A stretch of 64,000 bases of DNA from Talpa occidentalis (taxonomy: Eukaryota; Chordata; Mammalia; Eulipotyphla; Talpidae), in the NCBI RefSeq assembly GCF_014898055.3, contig NW_023601543.1, positions 64,865,782 to 64,929,781 on the forward strand, written 5' to 3'. How positions within the stretch are numbered: the stretch's first letter is position 1; every line of letters starts with the position of its first letter. The translations under genes and the position numbers were made by a program. Positions 44,715-54,654 of this stretch are shown piece by piece. The notes under the pieces are model-generated. The model did not search any database. It was not told where the DNA came from and saw only the letters and a program-made list of their open reading frames with translations.

Positions 44715-45440
44715 TGTGATATTGTCATTTATAATAAGAAATATATAGTTGGTCTTTGTTTGGGTTCCTAACACAGAGCTCCTAAAACCTTTAGACTGTG
44801 TCTTTTGTTGTGTTAATGAGGTGACAATTGAAAAGTACCCAAAGATGGGGGTTTGTTGCCAGGGGAACGGATCAGCTGAGTAGAAGGCTGGAACTTTCAG
44901 TCCCACCCCACTGACCTCTCAGGAGGGGGGAGGGATTGGAGATTGAGTTCAATCACCACTGGCCAATCAGTTAATCAATCATGCCTACGTGATGAAGCCT
45001 CCATTAAAAAAAAAAAAAAAGGAGTTCAGAAAAGCTTCTAGGTTAGTGAACTCCTAAAGATTTGTGGAGCGTGGCTCTCTTGGAGAGCACACGGCTGTTC
45101 CTTTTGTAAGAAACCGGTGCTCTAGTAACCAAAATGTTTCTCTGAGTTCCTTGAGCAGCCCTAGCAAACTAATCCTATTCAAGGATGGGTTCCTGGGAAC
45201 CTCTGATTTATAATCCAGTCGTTCAGAAACACAATTAACAACCTGGATTTATAACTGGCATGTGAAGTGGGGAGGGGTCAGTCCTGTGGGACCGAGTACT
45301 TAATCTCTAGAATCTGATACTCTCTCCTGGTTAGATGGTGTCAGAATTGAGTTGAATTATAGAACATCCAACTGTTGGAGAATTGGTTGGTGGTGTTGGA
45401 GAAAACTCACACATTGGAATTGGTATTAAAGTCATTTTAT
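44715..45440 (+). mobile_element. Ancient ERV LTR (probably ERVL-type)
   Basis: Starts TGTGATATTGTCATTTATAA. Contains GGGTTTGTTGCCAGGGGAACGG, GATTGAGTTCAATCACCACTGG, GATGAAGCCTCCATTAAAAAA, AAACCGGTGCTCTAGTAACC, TCTCTGAGTTCCTTGAGCAGC and GTGTCAGAATTGAGTTGAATT. I know these as the text of a common old mammalian LTR but cannot name its subfamily. The polyadenylation signal that should precede ACCGGT is mutated (AAGAAA). The right end and duplication are unclear. No retroviral genes adjoin. Confidence 0.7.
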
Positions 45441-46249
45441 CTACCTCTAGGGGACTTAGCTTAACAGTACATTAGGCTTGGCTTCTTTCCCCTATATTCT
45501 ACTTCCCCATTCACTGCTGGGTTTTCCTAGAAACCTAGTAAATTGCTTTCCCAGGAATGCTCACTTCAGGGTTCAATTATGGGAAATCTATCCTGCAATA
45601 TTTTCCAATTGTGGTTCACCAAAGTGGGACTGTGGGGGGTCCTTAGGAGGGAAACTGGGGTCAGAGATATCTAATGGGAACAGCATTGGTATGTGCCTGT
45701 GTGTGTGCTCGTGTGTGCTGGGTAGGGGTGGAAAAGAAAAAAATGTAAGTTGAGGATGGAGTAGGCCCCAAGGCCCCAAGTTGTAGCAATTTGGGAAATA
45801 ATAAGCAGCCCACTTTGGCTAGAGCATAGCACATACATGGTGGCAGGATGTGGGGACACATGAGGCTAAAGGGGCCCATAGGCATGGAGGTCATGAAAGT
45901 CACATAAATAACTTGATCTTTATGGCAATATTGAGGTATTAGAGGGTCATACACAAGATAGTGATGAAGCTCGGGTTACTGTTGAAATAGATAACTGTTT
46001 GCAATGGGAAGCACATGTTTGAGAGGAGCAAAACAAGAGTCTGGGTTAGTTAGGAGGTGTCTTGGACATCCAGGCCATAACTGATAAGAGAGCATCAGAA
46101 TGGAGTGGGAGAATATGGACACATTCAGAGATGTCCCAAAGTCACAATCAATAAGACCAGTTCTGATTGGGTGAGTGATCAGTAAAGAAAGAGAGGAGGC
46201 AGAGGTGATTCTCAAGTTGTTACTGGTCTCGGCCTCCAAAATGCAGACT
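45441..46249. other. No recognised gene
   Basis: Sequence around 45740-46080 resembles an old dispersed repeat but I cannot name it. Minus-strand frames of 62-97 codons have no domain; a histidine/threonine-rich one comes from the GTGTGTG-type stretch at 45690-45720. Confidence 0.35.
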
Positions 46250-46640
46250 CTTATTTGGAAATTGGAATGAAGGAAGTTTATTGGAAGGTGCCCTCAGCAT
46301 TGACCCTTGGATGGGGAAGGGAGGGAAGCAAAATGCGGCAGAAGGAGAAGCTGGGCAGTTACATAGTCTCAATAAAGGCCTCAGTCAAACTCATGGGGAG
46401 CTCTGGTGTAAGAAGGGCTATATAGGAGTTGTTGAGGTAGGGTGGGACAGTCAGGCAACTGTCCATCCCAATCCCCCAGCCACTTGCTTGCAGATTACGC
46501 TGGGGAACAGAATAAAACGTTGGATAAACCTAATGATTCCTGGGAAGGGTTGACAGCTGTACCATGAGCATTAATACATTTGCCAGCAGCTGAAGGAGTA
46601 GGTCCTTCAGTCCACCAGAGAGGCTGGGTACAGAATCCAC
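46250..46640. repeat. Possible ancient repeat, unnamed
   Basis: GAAGTTTATTGGAAGGTGCCC...GATGGGGAAGGGAGGGAAGC resembles the interval at 21520-21610. It may be the same old dispersed family; not named. Confidence 0.3.
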
Positions 46641-47535
46641 AACAGATACTGAGGTTGAGATGCCTGGGACACTTGCAGTGGGATAGAAAGAAAGCACCTG
46701 TTTGCTGTGTCTGTCTCCCTGGAGTAGATGTGATGATCTAGGGGTAAGGTTCTTGGCCTTTGTGAAGTCATGTAGACTGTGTCAAGACATTGTTAAAAAC
46801 TCTCCACATCCATGACTCTAAGCAAAAATCTCGCATAAAATTTTAGGAACTTTTCCTTAGCTTGGTTTCCTCCCAAAGTGGACTCTGGGAAAAAAATTGG
46901 AATACAAGAGGTTGACTGGATGGGTGATCTCAAAAACGTGGAGAGGGATGGAGAAATGACCAAGGAAGGGAGGAAAGCCAGTAAAGGTACATCTGTGGGC
47001 AACTGGGTCTCATTCCTGTTGAGCCCCCTCTGAGAGACCCAGTGGGACACACCCTAGAATTGTGCCACCCACTCAGTAAAGAAGCTGGAGAATTCATCTA
47101 CCACTTTTATCCCTCACTGTTTGAGAGTCAACACCTTCTGGACACGCAGGGATGGAGTAAAAAAATTGGGGATGGAGGCATCACAAGATCAGAAATTGGA
47201 GGTGGGGTAGAAATGATTAACATAGTTGTTAAATCAGTTATAGAAATGAAAAATCCTTAGGAGTAGACCAGAAGCGCAGACCAGAGGTGGGGTGATGGAG
47301 ATTGAGGGCCACTGTGGAGAATCACCGCTCCTTACAAATCAACCTAGCCACACAACACCCTAGAAGTAATTAATCTAACAATAGATAACAATTCCACAAA
47401 CGAGTGAATTCCTCCCCAAGGAAGAACACTATATTAGAACAATTTCTGCACTGGAAAAATTGCTGCTCTTTCTGCCTGCTGTGTCTGTGCAAGTGTCTTA
47501 TCCTTTCATATTCCTGATAAACCTGTCCTTTAAAA
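46641..47535. other. No recognised gene
   Basis: No domain-bearing frame. 47440-47535 (TTGCTGCTCTTTCTGCCTGCTG ... CCTGATAAACC) may be part of another old LTR, interrupted by the SINE that follows, but I could not find its ends. Confidence 0.3.
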
Positions 47536-47547
47536 ATGTACTTTTCA

Positions 47548-47813
47548 GGGCCTGCACCTGGTGGCACAGGTCATTGAGCGCAGCGCTGTGAAGGTGTCTG
47601 CAGCCTCTGCAGCGCCGGTTCAATCCCGGCCCGCGAGTGTCCCACATGGCGCAGCAGACCTCTCCTGTCTAGCCTGCTGCTCCCCTCAGCAGTGTATTTC
47701 GTCAGTCTGCCTGTTCTGCTCCCCGCTCTGTCTCTGGTGAATCCTCTCAACCTCCCGTGCATCTGGCCTGTACCCCGGTTCTTGTATAAATAAATAAATC
47801 TTTAAAAAAATAT
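47548..47813 (+). mobile_element. tRNA-derived SINE, full length (copy 16)
   Basis: Starts GGGCCTGCACCTGGTGGCACAGG, with an altered A-box region, and ends GTATAAATAAATAAATCTTTA(n). The imperfect duplication is ATGTACTTTTCA (47536-47547) and ATGTACCCTTCA (47814-47825), two mismatches. GTACCCCGGTTCTTG subfamily. Confidence 0.95.
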
Positions 47814-47960
47814 ATGTACCCTTCACCTACCTGTGTCTGTGCAAACATCTTCATCTCCTGGGCAAACTCACTGTGTGCTGCTGAAAGTGGAACCCTGCCG
47901 AAACTTTTCCCAGAGGTAACCCAAGGTCCCCCGTTCACTGAACTCAACATCTCAACAAAA

Positions 47961-47979
47961 TGACGTCACCAGGACCAAT
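47961..47979 (+). promoter_or_regulatory. Palindromic CRE motif with nearby CCAAT box
   Basis: TGACGTCA (47961-47968), the full cAMP-response element, is followed seven bases later by CCAAT (47975-47979). A CpG-bearing CRE is uncommon in CpG-poor DNA. It lies about 150 bp outside the reverse LTR at 48117. No gene is visible, so function is unproven. Confidence 0.3.
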
Positions 47980-48384
47980 TCTCCACTCTGTCCCTACACC
48001 CTGCAGGCCAGAGAACAGCCTCAGCCAGAGGTGCAGGTATTTCCGGTAGGAAGGCATCAGCATACCCCCAATGGTGAATGTTCAACAGACACAGCCAAGG
48101 CACCAACAGCAGCTACTGTTACAGGGCAACACCAAAGGGAAATGGGAAGGCCTGGGTGTGAGTCCACACCTGCACTCTTAAAAAAATTCACAAGATCTAA
48201 GGGCAGGCACATATAGAAAGGTTAATAATAGGTTTATTTACTAGGCAAATGAAAAGAGGGGGAGGAGAGAGAGACAGAGAGTGACAGAGGTTACTTGGTC
48301 AATATGTCCTACTGGTAATGCTGCCTGAGCTGGGACCCCAGGTGCTCGCTGAAGGCAGCAAAACCAAGTCCCTACAGGGGCTTC

Positions 48385-48480
48385 TTTTGATGTTTTTGCT
48401 ACTTCTCTGGCTATGCCTTCAGCCATCTTGGTGTTTCTTACTCTTCTCTGGAAAAAATTCTTACCCAGGAATATATGAGT
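48385..48480 (-). repeat. Left arm of 96-bp inverted repeat within the LTR
   Basis: The start of the LTR transcribed region, beginning just after its TATA box. It recurs as the reverse complement at 48685-48780 with 9 substitutions (about 91% identity). Confidence 0.88.
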
Positions 48481-48580
48481 TTTATACCAAGCATGGTTGC
48501 TTAACTCCACCCTTCCTAGCAATCCCCCCTTCAGGAAGTCAAGAGTCATGGCAGACTTGTAGCCTGATTGGAGTTGTAGT

Positions 48581-48610
48581 CCTCCATGCCCGGACTCTTT
48601 GGCATGGAGG
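48581..48610. repeat. 10-bp perfect hairpin in LTR U3
   Basis: CCTCCATGCC (48581-48590) and GGCATGGAGG (48601-48610) flank a 10-base loop. Further complementary pairs in the same U3 are AACTCCACCC (48503-48512) with GGGTGGAGTT (48638-48647), and CCTGATTG (48563-48570) with CAATCAGG (48648-48655). Confidence 0.85.
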
Positions 48611-48684
48611 TGATGGCAGAGTCCATAAAACATCAATGGGTGGAGTTCAATCAGGACGTACTGTTCCCCCAAGACTTCTAACAG

Positions 48685-48780
48685 ACTCATACACTCCTGG
48701 GTAAGAATTTTTGCCCGAGAGGACTAAGGAACACCAAGATGGCTGAAGGCATAGCCAGAGAAGGAGAAAAAACATCAAAA
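48685..48780 (+). repeat. Right arm of 96-bp inverted repeat, outside the LTR
   Basis: Begins two bases beyond the LTR's TG end and reads like the LTR's own transcribed region in opposite orientation (ACTCATACACTCCTGGGTAAG ... AAGATGGCTGAAGGCATAGCC). It lacks a TATA box and U3 of its own. It could be the remnant of a second, head-to-head LTR. Confidence 0.85.
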
Positions 48781-49059
48781 CAAGATGGTGCCTTGTCCAC
48801 AGTGAGAGGCGATCAAGACACACAGACATCTCGTGTATGTAGATTTTTCCAACTGGGTCCCCATGGGAGCCACTGAGAAACTCACTGCTGTCAGGGAGCC
48901 TGGCTTTCTGTTGTGACTCTGAGCCCCCCAGCAATGATGCTGCCTGCTCTGACAACTCAAAGTCCAAATATAAGTCTGGGGTGGCCAACTATTGGAGAGC
49001 AGCTTGCGAAATTAGGGTGCAATTCTCGGGGGCTGTATTGAAGGGGATATTTAATGATT
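48781..49059. other. No recognised feature
   Basis: No gene or named repeat; it may contain a decayed continuation of the second LTR. Confidence 0.35.
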
Positions 49060-49420
49060 CACGAGTTCAGTGACAGGTCTGGAAAGTATATAGAAGAGGC
49101 CCAGCCGCTTGCCTTTGTGCCATAAGAATGCCTCAATTAAAATGCCATTCAGTTAGAAGAGGCAGAAAGAAAAACAAACCCTTCAGCTGTAATTTTGCAC
49201 TGGGCTTTTTTCATGTAAATCAAGGGGTGCAAATGGCATTTTCCAGCAGCCATAAGTGTCAAATGCCCAGAGGGCTGCAGCTGTTATTCTCCAGCATTAT
49301 CCCTTGACCCTTTAAACAAGCGATCAAGTTCCTTCCGGAAAACAAGGTTCTGAGTCCAAGTTCCAAGGAAGTTCAACCACTTGAAATGTTTGACTTGAGT
49401 GGAGCCACGAAGTCTCAAAA
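49060..49420. other. Candidate conserved non-coding segment
   Basis: Repeat-free text with long blocks that look constrained, e.g. GCCTCAATTAAAATGCCATTC, CAGCTGTAATTTTGCACTGGG and AAATGGCATTTTCCAGCAGCC. There is no open frame and no repeat hallmark. This is an impression from sequence texture, not an alignment. Confidence 0.25.
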
Positions 49421-49940
49421 GCCACCTCACAAAGTGGGTATTTCCTCAGGGTCAGGCTGTTTGGTTTTTGTGGTTGTTACAGTGGCTGCCAAGTTAGCCT
49501 TTGCTTGCTCCTCAAAACATCTCCTGCTACCAAAAAATTGACCTTGGACAAAGGGCTGTGGACCTCAGGGAACAAAAGATGGGTGCACAGATCTAAGGCG
49601 TGGTTAAGAGGAACTGGGTCACCTAGGGGTAGTCTGGAAACGAGCCAGGCTGACAATATGCCCCACCCACAGTGGAGGCTGGTTCAGTAAATAATGTGGC
49701 AGCAGCTGCCGCTGATGTGTAGATAAAACCTACTGTGATTTTTTTTCCTCACACTTGGGAGAGATGCACGGGTTGATACAGCTGATATGTGCATGCGTGT
49801 CTTCTCCTGATCATAAAACTCTTCAATGCAGAGACTGTAACCCTAGCCCCAGGCCCCCCCATGTCCCTGGTCCCTGTGTTCATGGAACCCCAAGCAGGTG
49901 AACTCCAGAGGCCATATTCTCTACTGGATTCTGCTGGATC
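49421..49940. other. No recognised feature
   Basis: No gene or named repeat. The 96-101 codon frames near 49749-50079 overlap on opposite strands and run into the LTR. Confidence 0.4.
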
Positions 49941-49944
49941 ATTT

Positions 49945-50416
49945 TGTAAGGGGGAAAAGGATGTCCCAAAGCTAATTCCATATAGGCTTTGTGGACTCCA
50001 CCCCCACCCCAGGTCAAAGCCAAAGACACTGGGAACTCCAAATCCCATCACCACCCAAGGGAAGGTGGCTGGGACCTGAGGGTGGGGTTAAGCAGCCAGG
50101 TGGATATAAAAGGCAGACACGTGGGCTTTGGGGAATCCCCCATTTTTGGCTCTCCACCAGCTCGCAGCATCCGGCCAGCTCTGAGAGTGCCTTTGGGTTT
50201 CCAGGTCCGGCGGATCGGGTAGGACGCATTAAAGACTTTATTTCCCTATTTTCTCCCTGAGTTGTACATTTTCCTTATTTCCTTTCCTCTTGTAAATAAA
50301 CCTTTTATTAACCTTTTGTGTGTGTCTGTAGTAGAGTATTCATAAGTCCCTTTAAAGCGCGCGGGTGAGGACCCACAGCCAGGAACCCGTTTAATATCGG
50401 GGTCTGCTCTATAACA
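49945..50416 (+). mobile_element. ERV solo LTR, 472 bp, with 4-bp target-site duplication
   Basis: Starts TGTAAGGGGGAAAAGGATG and ends GGTCTGCTCTATAACA, i.e. TGT...ACA ends. It is flanked by ATTT on both sides (49941-49944 and 50417-50420). TATA box GGATATAAAAGG at about 50102-50113; polyadenylation signal GTAAATAAACC near 50294-50304, then T-rich R/U5. A 4-bp duplication is usual for gammaretrovirus-like (ERV1) elements. No gag, pol or env flanks it, so it is a solo LTR left by recombination. Confidence 0.93.
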
Positions 50417-50420
50417 ATTT

Positions 50421-50834
50421 TGCAAAGATTTGGATAAAGCAGGGAGGGGGTCACAGATTAAAATCAAAGGGCAGAGCTGCTGCATTGTTCTCCTGCTCTT
50501 CTACTCCCGAATGATCGTGAATAAATTACCAAATTTCTCTGAGTTACAGTTTCCCCAACCAGAAAATGGAGAAATCACTCCCTGCTTACAAAGTGCTCTG
50601 GTAAGACAACTGGAAAGATAATCAAAATCAGTTTATGAAGTGAGATTTCTCAACTAGAATAAAAATTAAACCATGGCATTTTGGATAAAACTCAATATTT
50701 TGTTAGTCAAATTCCATCGAAATTATACTTAGGTACATTAACTTAATTTAAGAACTAGTGGCAAATTATATTACTATTTGACACATTACTGCTCTGCATA
50801 ATTATTCAATCAGAGCTCCCTTGAAACAAATTAA
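50421..50834. other. No recognised feature
   Basis: Partly MIR-like near 50515-50640 (AATTTCTCTGAGTTACAGTTTCC then AAAATGGAGAAATCACTCCCTGC). Nothing else was recognised. Confidence 0.4.
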
Positions 50835-51010
50835 TGCTGATGCAACCTAATTTTTTTTATTTTTGAAATAGTTCAAGAATACGGAATAGTATGAAGAATA
50901 TTATAATGAACACCCAGACACCTACCATTGAGCTTTTTGAAGAGTCACATTTTGCCATATTTTCTTCACACATTTGCTTAAGAAATAACACATTAGAGAG
51001 CCAGTGGAAG
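50835..51010 (-). mobile_element. Old L1 3' end fragment, reverse
   Basis: TTTTTGAAATAGTTCAAGAATAC and ATTGAGCTTTTTGAAGAGTCAC, CATTTTGCCATATTTTCTTC are L1M 3'-end text on the minus strand. Confidence 0.6.
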
Positions 51011-51479
51011 CTCCCTGCAAGCCCTTTCTCGCCCTATCCTATCTCTCTTCTCTTAGGACTAAGCAGTTAAAACCAGAGTGATTGGTCCCTCAAGTCTATG
51101 AATCCTCATTCCGAGGCTTTCTTCCAAATCCGCCACTCAACACTCACAAGCGCATCACAAAATTATGGGGAGATGAACACCCCCAGGAGAAACTTCAGCC
51201 AATGGGGACAGAGTTTTGTACAAATTTCCTTAGGACAGACAACTTCCAGAGGTCCGGTGGAGTAGAGCCATTTTGACTAAAGCAGTGATGTCAATAACAC
51301 ACCCTTCCCCCGCCTCCCCTCTGGCTCTCTCTGTTCCTTCACTCCTACTCCCTGGAGTCACCCCTCAATAAACATCCTGTGCCAAGTCCTCACGTCGGGA
51401 CTGCTGGGGAGGAAGCCAATCTCAGACACAAGTTTCCCACATTGCTCTACTGCTTATGGGCAGCTGTACTCCACCCCTG
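51011..51479. other. No recognised feature
   Basis: No gene or named repeat was seen. Confidence 0.4.
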
Positions 51480-51770
51480 ACATGTTGACATGCATCCTGA
51501 GACCATGCAGAGTATTTTTTTGCAGGTTTTTTAAACTCTCTAATGACATCATACTACACTTGCTTTTGTGACTTAGTCATTTACTCATTTTGTAGCTTTC
51601 CAGAATATGGAAAAGTAACATTTGGTTTCCAAAGGTTGAACAACTACATTATATCCAACTCATTATGCTATATGCTAAATCTTTCTCAATTCATATCATG
51701 TTAACATCTAAAGGTGATTTTGAAATTGAAAAATCACAGTACAGTGTAAATTTTTCCAATTAGATGCAAA
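51480..51770 (-). mobile_element. Probable old L1 continuation, reverse (diverged)
   Basis: TCTAATGACATCATACTACAC and ACTTAGTCATTTACTCATTTTG resemble diverged L1M 3' sequence. Low certainty. Confidence 0.4.
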
Positions 51771-51989
51771 CATTTGTATACACAGATGACTGACAATAAT
51801 ATTTTAGCTAAGGCCTTAATTCCCTGGGGTAAAGAATTACCTTATTACACTGAATCAGGCATTTACCATAATTGTCATGTCTTAATAAATTCTTGTGTTA
51901 TTTCAGTTCTTTCTCTTTATGATGCTATTTTACATGTATTATCTCAATCGAGTCTCTCAACTCTGTGAGAATCTGATTTATCAGTTTCA

Positions 51990-52170
51990 CCCACACAGAC
52001 CTATCTCAGTGCCTTGCACATAGTAGCCTCTCAATAAACATTATTGAATGAGTGGTTCACCCTTTTATTCGTGAAAATACTGAGACCCCCAAAGATAAAA
52101 ACATCAAGTATAGACAGCTTATGAGTGGTGAACCAAGAAATAGAACCTAGGTCTAGAAGCCAAAATTTGA
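51990..52170. repeat. L2 3' end fused to MIR-like text
   Basis: CAGTGCCTTGCACATAGTAGCCTCTCAATAAACATTATTGAATG is a good LINE-2 3' end. CATCAAGTATAGACAGCTTATG-AGTGGTGAACC and CTAGGTCTAGAAGCC after it look like reverse MIR. Confidence 0.6.
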
Positions 52171-52329
52171 TTCAGCGCATTTTGAAATCTGTCATAATGT
52201 TACATCGAGTATCTTCCACAATCAGTGTTACAGTAACAATCCAATTCCTTGCTTTGTTTAAGAACCAGTTTATCCAAGCAACAAAATAGGATGTTCTCCA
52301 TTAACATGAATGCTGGCAGAATCCAGAAT

Positions 52330-52840
52330 ATAAACTAGTGCTATCTCTCTTTTTTCCCAGTTTTTAAAATGGAAATATCACTAATATGGAAAGCTCACAA
52401 TTCCTGCCATTCTGAAAATATCTCCATGCTCCATCTCAGCTACTCAACATCCACTCTCCCAGCCAAAGACAACAGCTATTCACACTTCCCTCATCATAGA
52501 TTAGTTCCTGCTTCATTTAGGACTTTGTACAAATAAAATCATACATTATGTATTTTTTTTGGACATCTATCTTCTTAGACTCAATATTATGTCTGTGAGA
52601 CACATCAGTGTTGCACAAATCAGTAGTCACTACTTTTTCATTATTGCAGTGTATTCCATTGTCTGAATACTGTACACTACAATTTTCTTACCTATTTTAT
52701 TATTGATGTACATTATGGGTTGTTTCCAGTTTGGAGTCTAATGAATAAATCTATCATGAACATTTTTAATTATGTCTTTTAGAGGATCTGAAGCCCCATT
52801 TCTACTGGATACATACCCCGAAGTGGATTGCTAGGTCATA
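52330..52840 (-). mobile_element. Old L1 3'-region, reverse
   Basis: TTTGTACAAATAAAATCATAC, GTGTATTCCATTGTCTGAATAC, GGGTTGTTTCCAGTTTGGAG and GTGGATTGCTAGGTCATAGG are L1 ORF2/3' landmarks on the minus strand. Confidence 0.75.
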
Positions 52841-52973
52841 GGTTTGGCCTCTATTTTGCTTTAATAGATGCAATGCTTTGGAGAAGGTGGGAAGGATTCC
52901 CGTCACCTGGAAAGGATGGCAAGGAGGAGGGCTCCTGTTCCAAAGTGGATCTTCATTAAAAACCATACAGCCA

Positions 52974-53207
52974 GGCCTCCCCGGTGACGCAGCAGTTGAG
53001 CGCTGGGTTGCAAAGCTGCCCGCAGCCTCTGCAGCACTGGTTCGATCCCCGGTCGCCTGCTGAGGGTCCCACATGGCGCACAGACCTCTCCTGCCACCCG
53101 CTGCTCCCCTCAGCAGTGTACTTCGTCAGTCTGCTTGCTCTGCTCTCCATTCTGACTCTGGTGAATTTCTCACCCTCCCGTGCTTCTGACTGTACCCAGT
53201 CCTTGCA

Positions 53208-53262
<55 letters not shown>

Positions 53263-53283
53263 ATCTTTAAAAAAAATAATAAT
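52974..53283 (+). mobile_element. tRNA-derived SINE, full length with expanded tail (copy 17)
   Basis: Starts AGGCCTCCCCGGTGACGCAGC. The tail contains about fifteen AAAT units (roughly 53205-53264) before CTTTA(n). The imperfect 15-bp duplication is AAAAACCATACAGCC (52959-52973) and AAAAACCATATAGCC (53284-53298), one mismatch. CCCAGTCCTTG subfamily. Confidence 0.97.
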
Positions 53284-53298
53284 AAAAACCATATAGCC

Positions 53299-54355
53299 TT
53301 TGATTTGAAGTGAGCTTAAAGTAACTTACTGGTCCTAAAAACCAAGGCTTCCTCCTACATGATGGTATCTGAGCCCTTCCCTAAAAATGCCAGTCACAGC
53401 TGACCTGAACTGCCCATCTTCGGTCAGCAGAAATCGCTGCCTCCAAAGGACTTGGATGGGCCTGCCTCCTTGGCCTCCACCCACTCTTCCATTTAAATCT
53501 CCTGTGCTTAAAAAAAATACTCATTTGGCTTGGGTCTTCTTTTGGCACTGAAGAGTGATAGGAATTGGCTCAGATAAAAGTGAAATCTGTTTCCAAATTA
53601 AAATAGATTAAGGTTCACTGTAGCTCCTATCAGTATTGAGGGTAATGATGAGCAGACTAAGCAGAGGTATTGCATGATGACAGGTAGAAAACTCAAAGGG
53701 CAACCAACTATTGACCATCTCACCATTGGTGCCATACATTATAGGTTCTCAAATCTTTAAAGACACTTGAGATCATCCAACCCAACCGTTTATACACTGT
53801 CAGATGGCCAAAGTACTTCCAAATCTCCTCTTAATTACATCTAAGGGAGCAAACTTAGCTCATTCTGAAGTAACCCATTCCAATCACGTGGGTCCACTTG
53901 CTAGAAAGTTCTTTCTTTTACCTTGAAGTGCTTTTTAAAAATGGCCACCTATTGGTCCTTGTTTTTAGCACGGAGACTCTTGATAGCAAGTTTGGTTTTT
54001 CATTTACACATTCTGTAAATATTACAACAGCCCTTTCAATATTGAAGAAAATGAATTTAAGAAGCACAGAAGTAGTAGCTAGGGGTTTGGGTAGAGGCAA
54101 ACATTGTTTCATATCTTAGGTTTTATAATTTGTTATTATTTACTAGTAACTTTCCTATTTTTAAATTTGCTATGTCTTCACTGGCCACTGGAGGAATGCA
54201 CACGCTTCTATTATGTATCCAGATTCTGTGGCGACATCTATGTCTCGTCATTCAGTTCCCTGTGCTCTGGCAGTGGACCAGAATAGAATCTGGCTTATCC
54301 ACTGAGTTCTCTGGGCTAATCTGGTTGGCAGTCTGGTATGTGCTGATGTAGACTA
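53299..54355. other. No recognised gene
   Basis: No supported exon or named repeat except possible MIR/L2 fragments near 53760-53880. Confidence 0.4.
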
Positions 54356-54565
54356 AGTATGGTCTTTGTAATCAAATTAGGGTGCCAAAAATCTGTGAGT
54401 TGGTCTAGCCACTTCTTTGAACTTTGGTTTTCTTTATTGCAAAATTTAGCTTTTAATACTTACCTCAAAGGAGCATTTTAAGAATTAGATATGCTCATAT
54501 ATATACGAAGCACTTGGCACTGTGCAAAGCAAACAAAAGATGTTCTATAACATTCTCTTCCTTAA
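54356..54565 (+). repeat. MIR element
   Basis: GTTGGTCTAGCCACTTCTTTG, AACTTTGGTTTTCTTTATTGC, CTTACCTCAAAGGAGCATTTTAAG and GAAGCACTTGGCACTGTGC are in MIR order. Confidence 0.75.
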
Positions 54566-54654
54566 TCTTCTTTCCATTGCTGCTTTTGAAACCATGAACA
54601 TCTAGTCATGAAAAGGAACTGCAATATGGTACCATGGAAAGACCTATGAAATTG

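Larger units (their letters stand above)
48117..48683 (-). mobile_element. ERV solo LTR, reverse, without target-site duplication
   Basis: Read on the minus strand it runs from TGTTAGAAGTCTTGGGGGAAC to GCCCTGTAACA, so it has TG...CA ends with TGTTA/TAACA inverted termini. Inside are a TATA box (GGTATAAAACTC near 48480) and a polyadenylation signal (AATAAACC near 48230). Its 3' part aligns by eye with the LTR at 49945-50416, so both are one family. The flanking four bases (CTAC left, GACT right) do not match, and an inverted piece of its own transcribed region abuts its U3 end. The overlapping frames contain no retroviral protein. Confidence 0.75.

Noticed and set aside
48241..48988. Two similar 113-149 codon frames (LLLWLCLQPSW...SGKNSYPG) as a gene pair
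   Set aside because: Their similarity comes from the inverted repeat of the ERV LTR transcribed region. They are not retroviral proteins.
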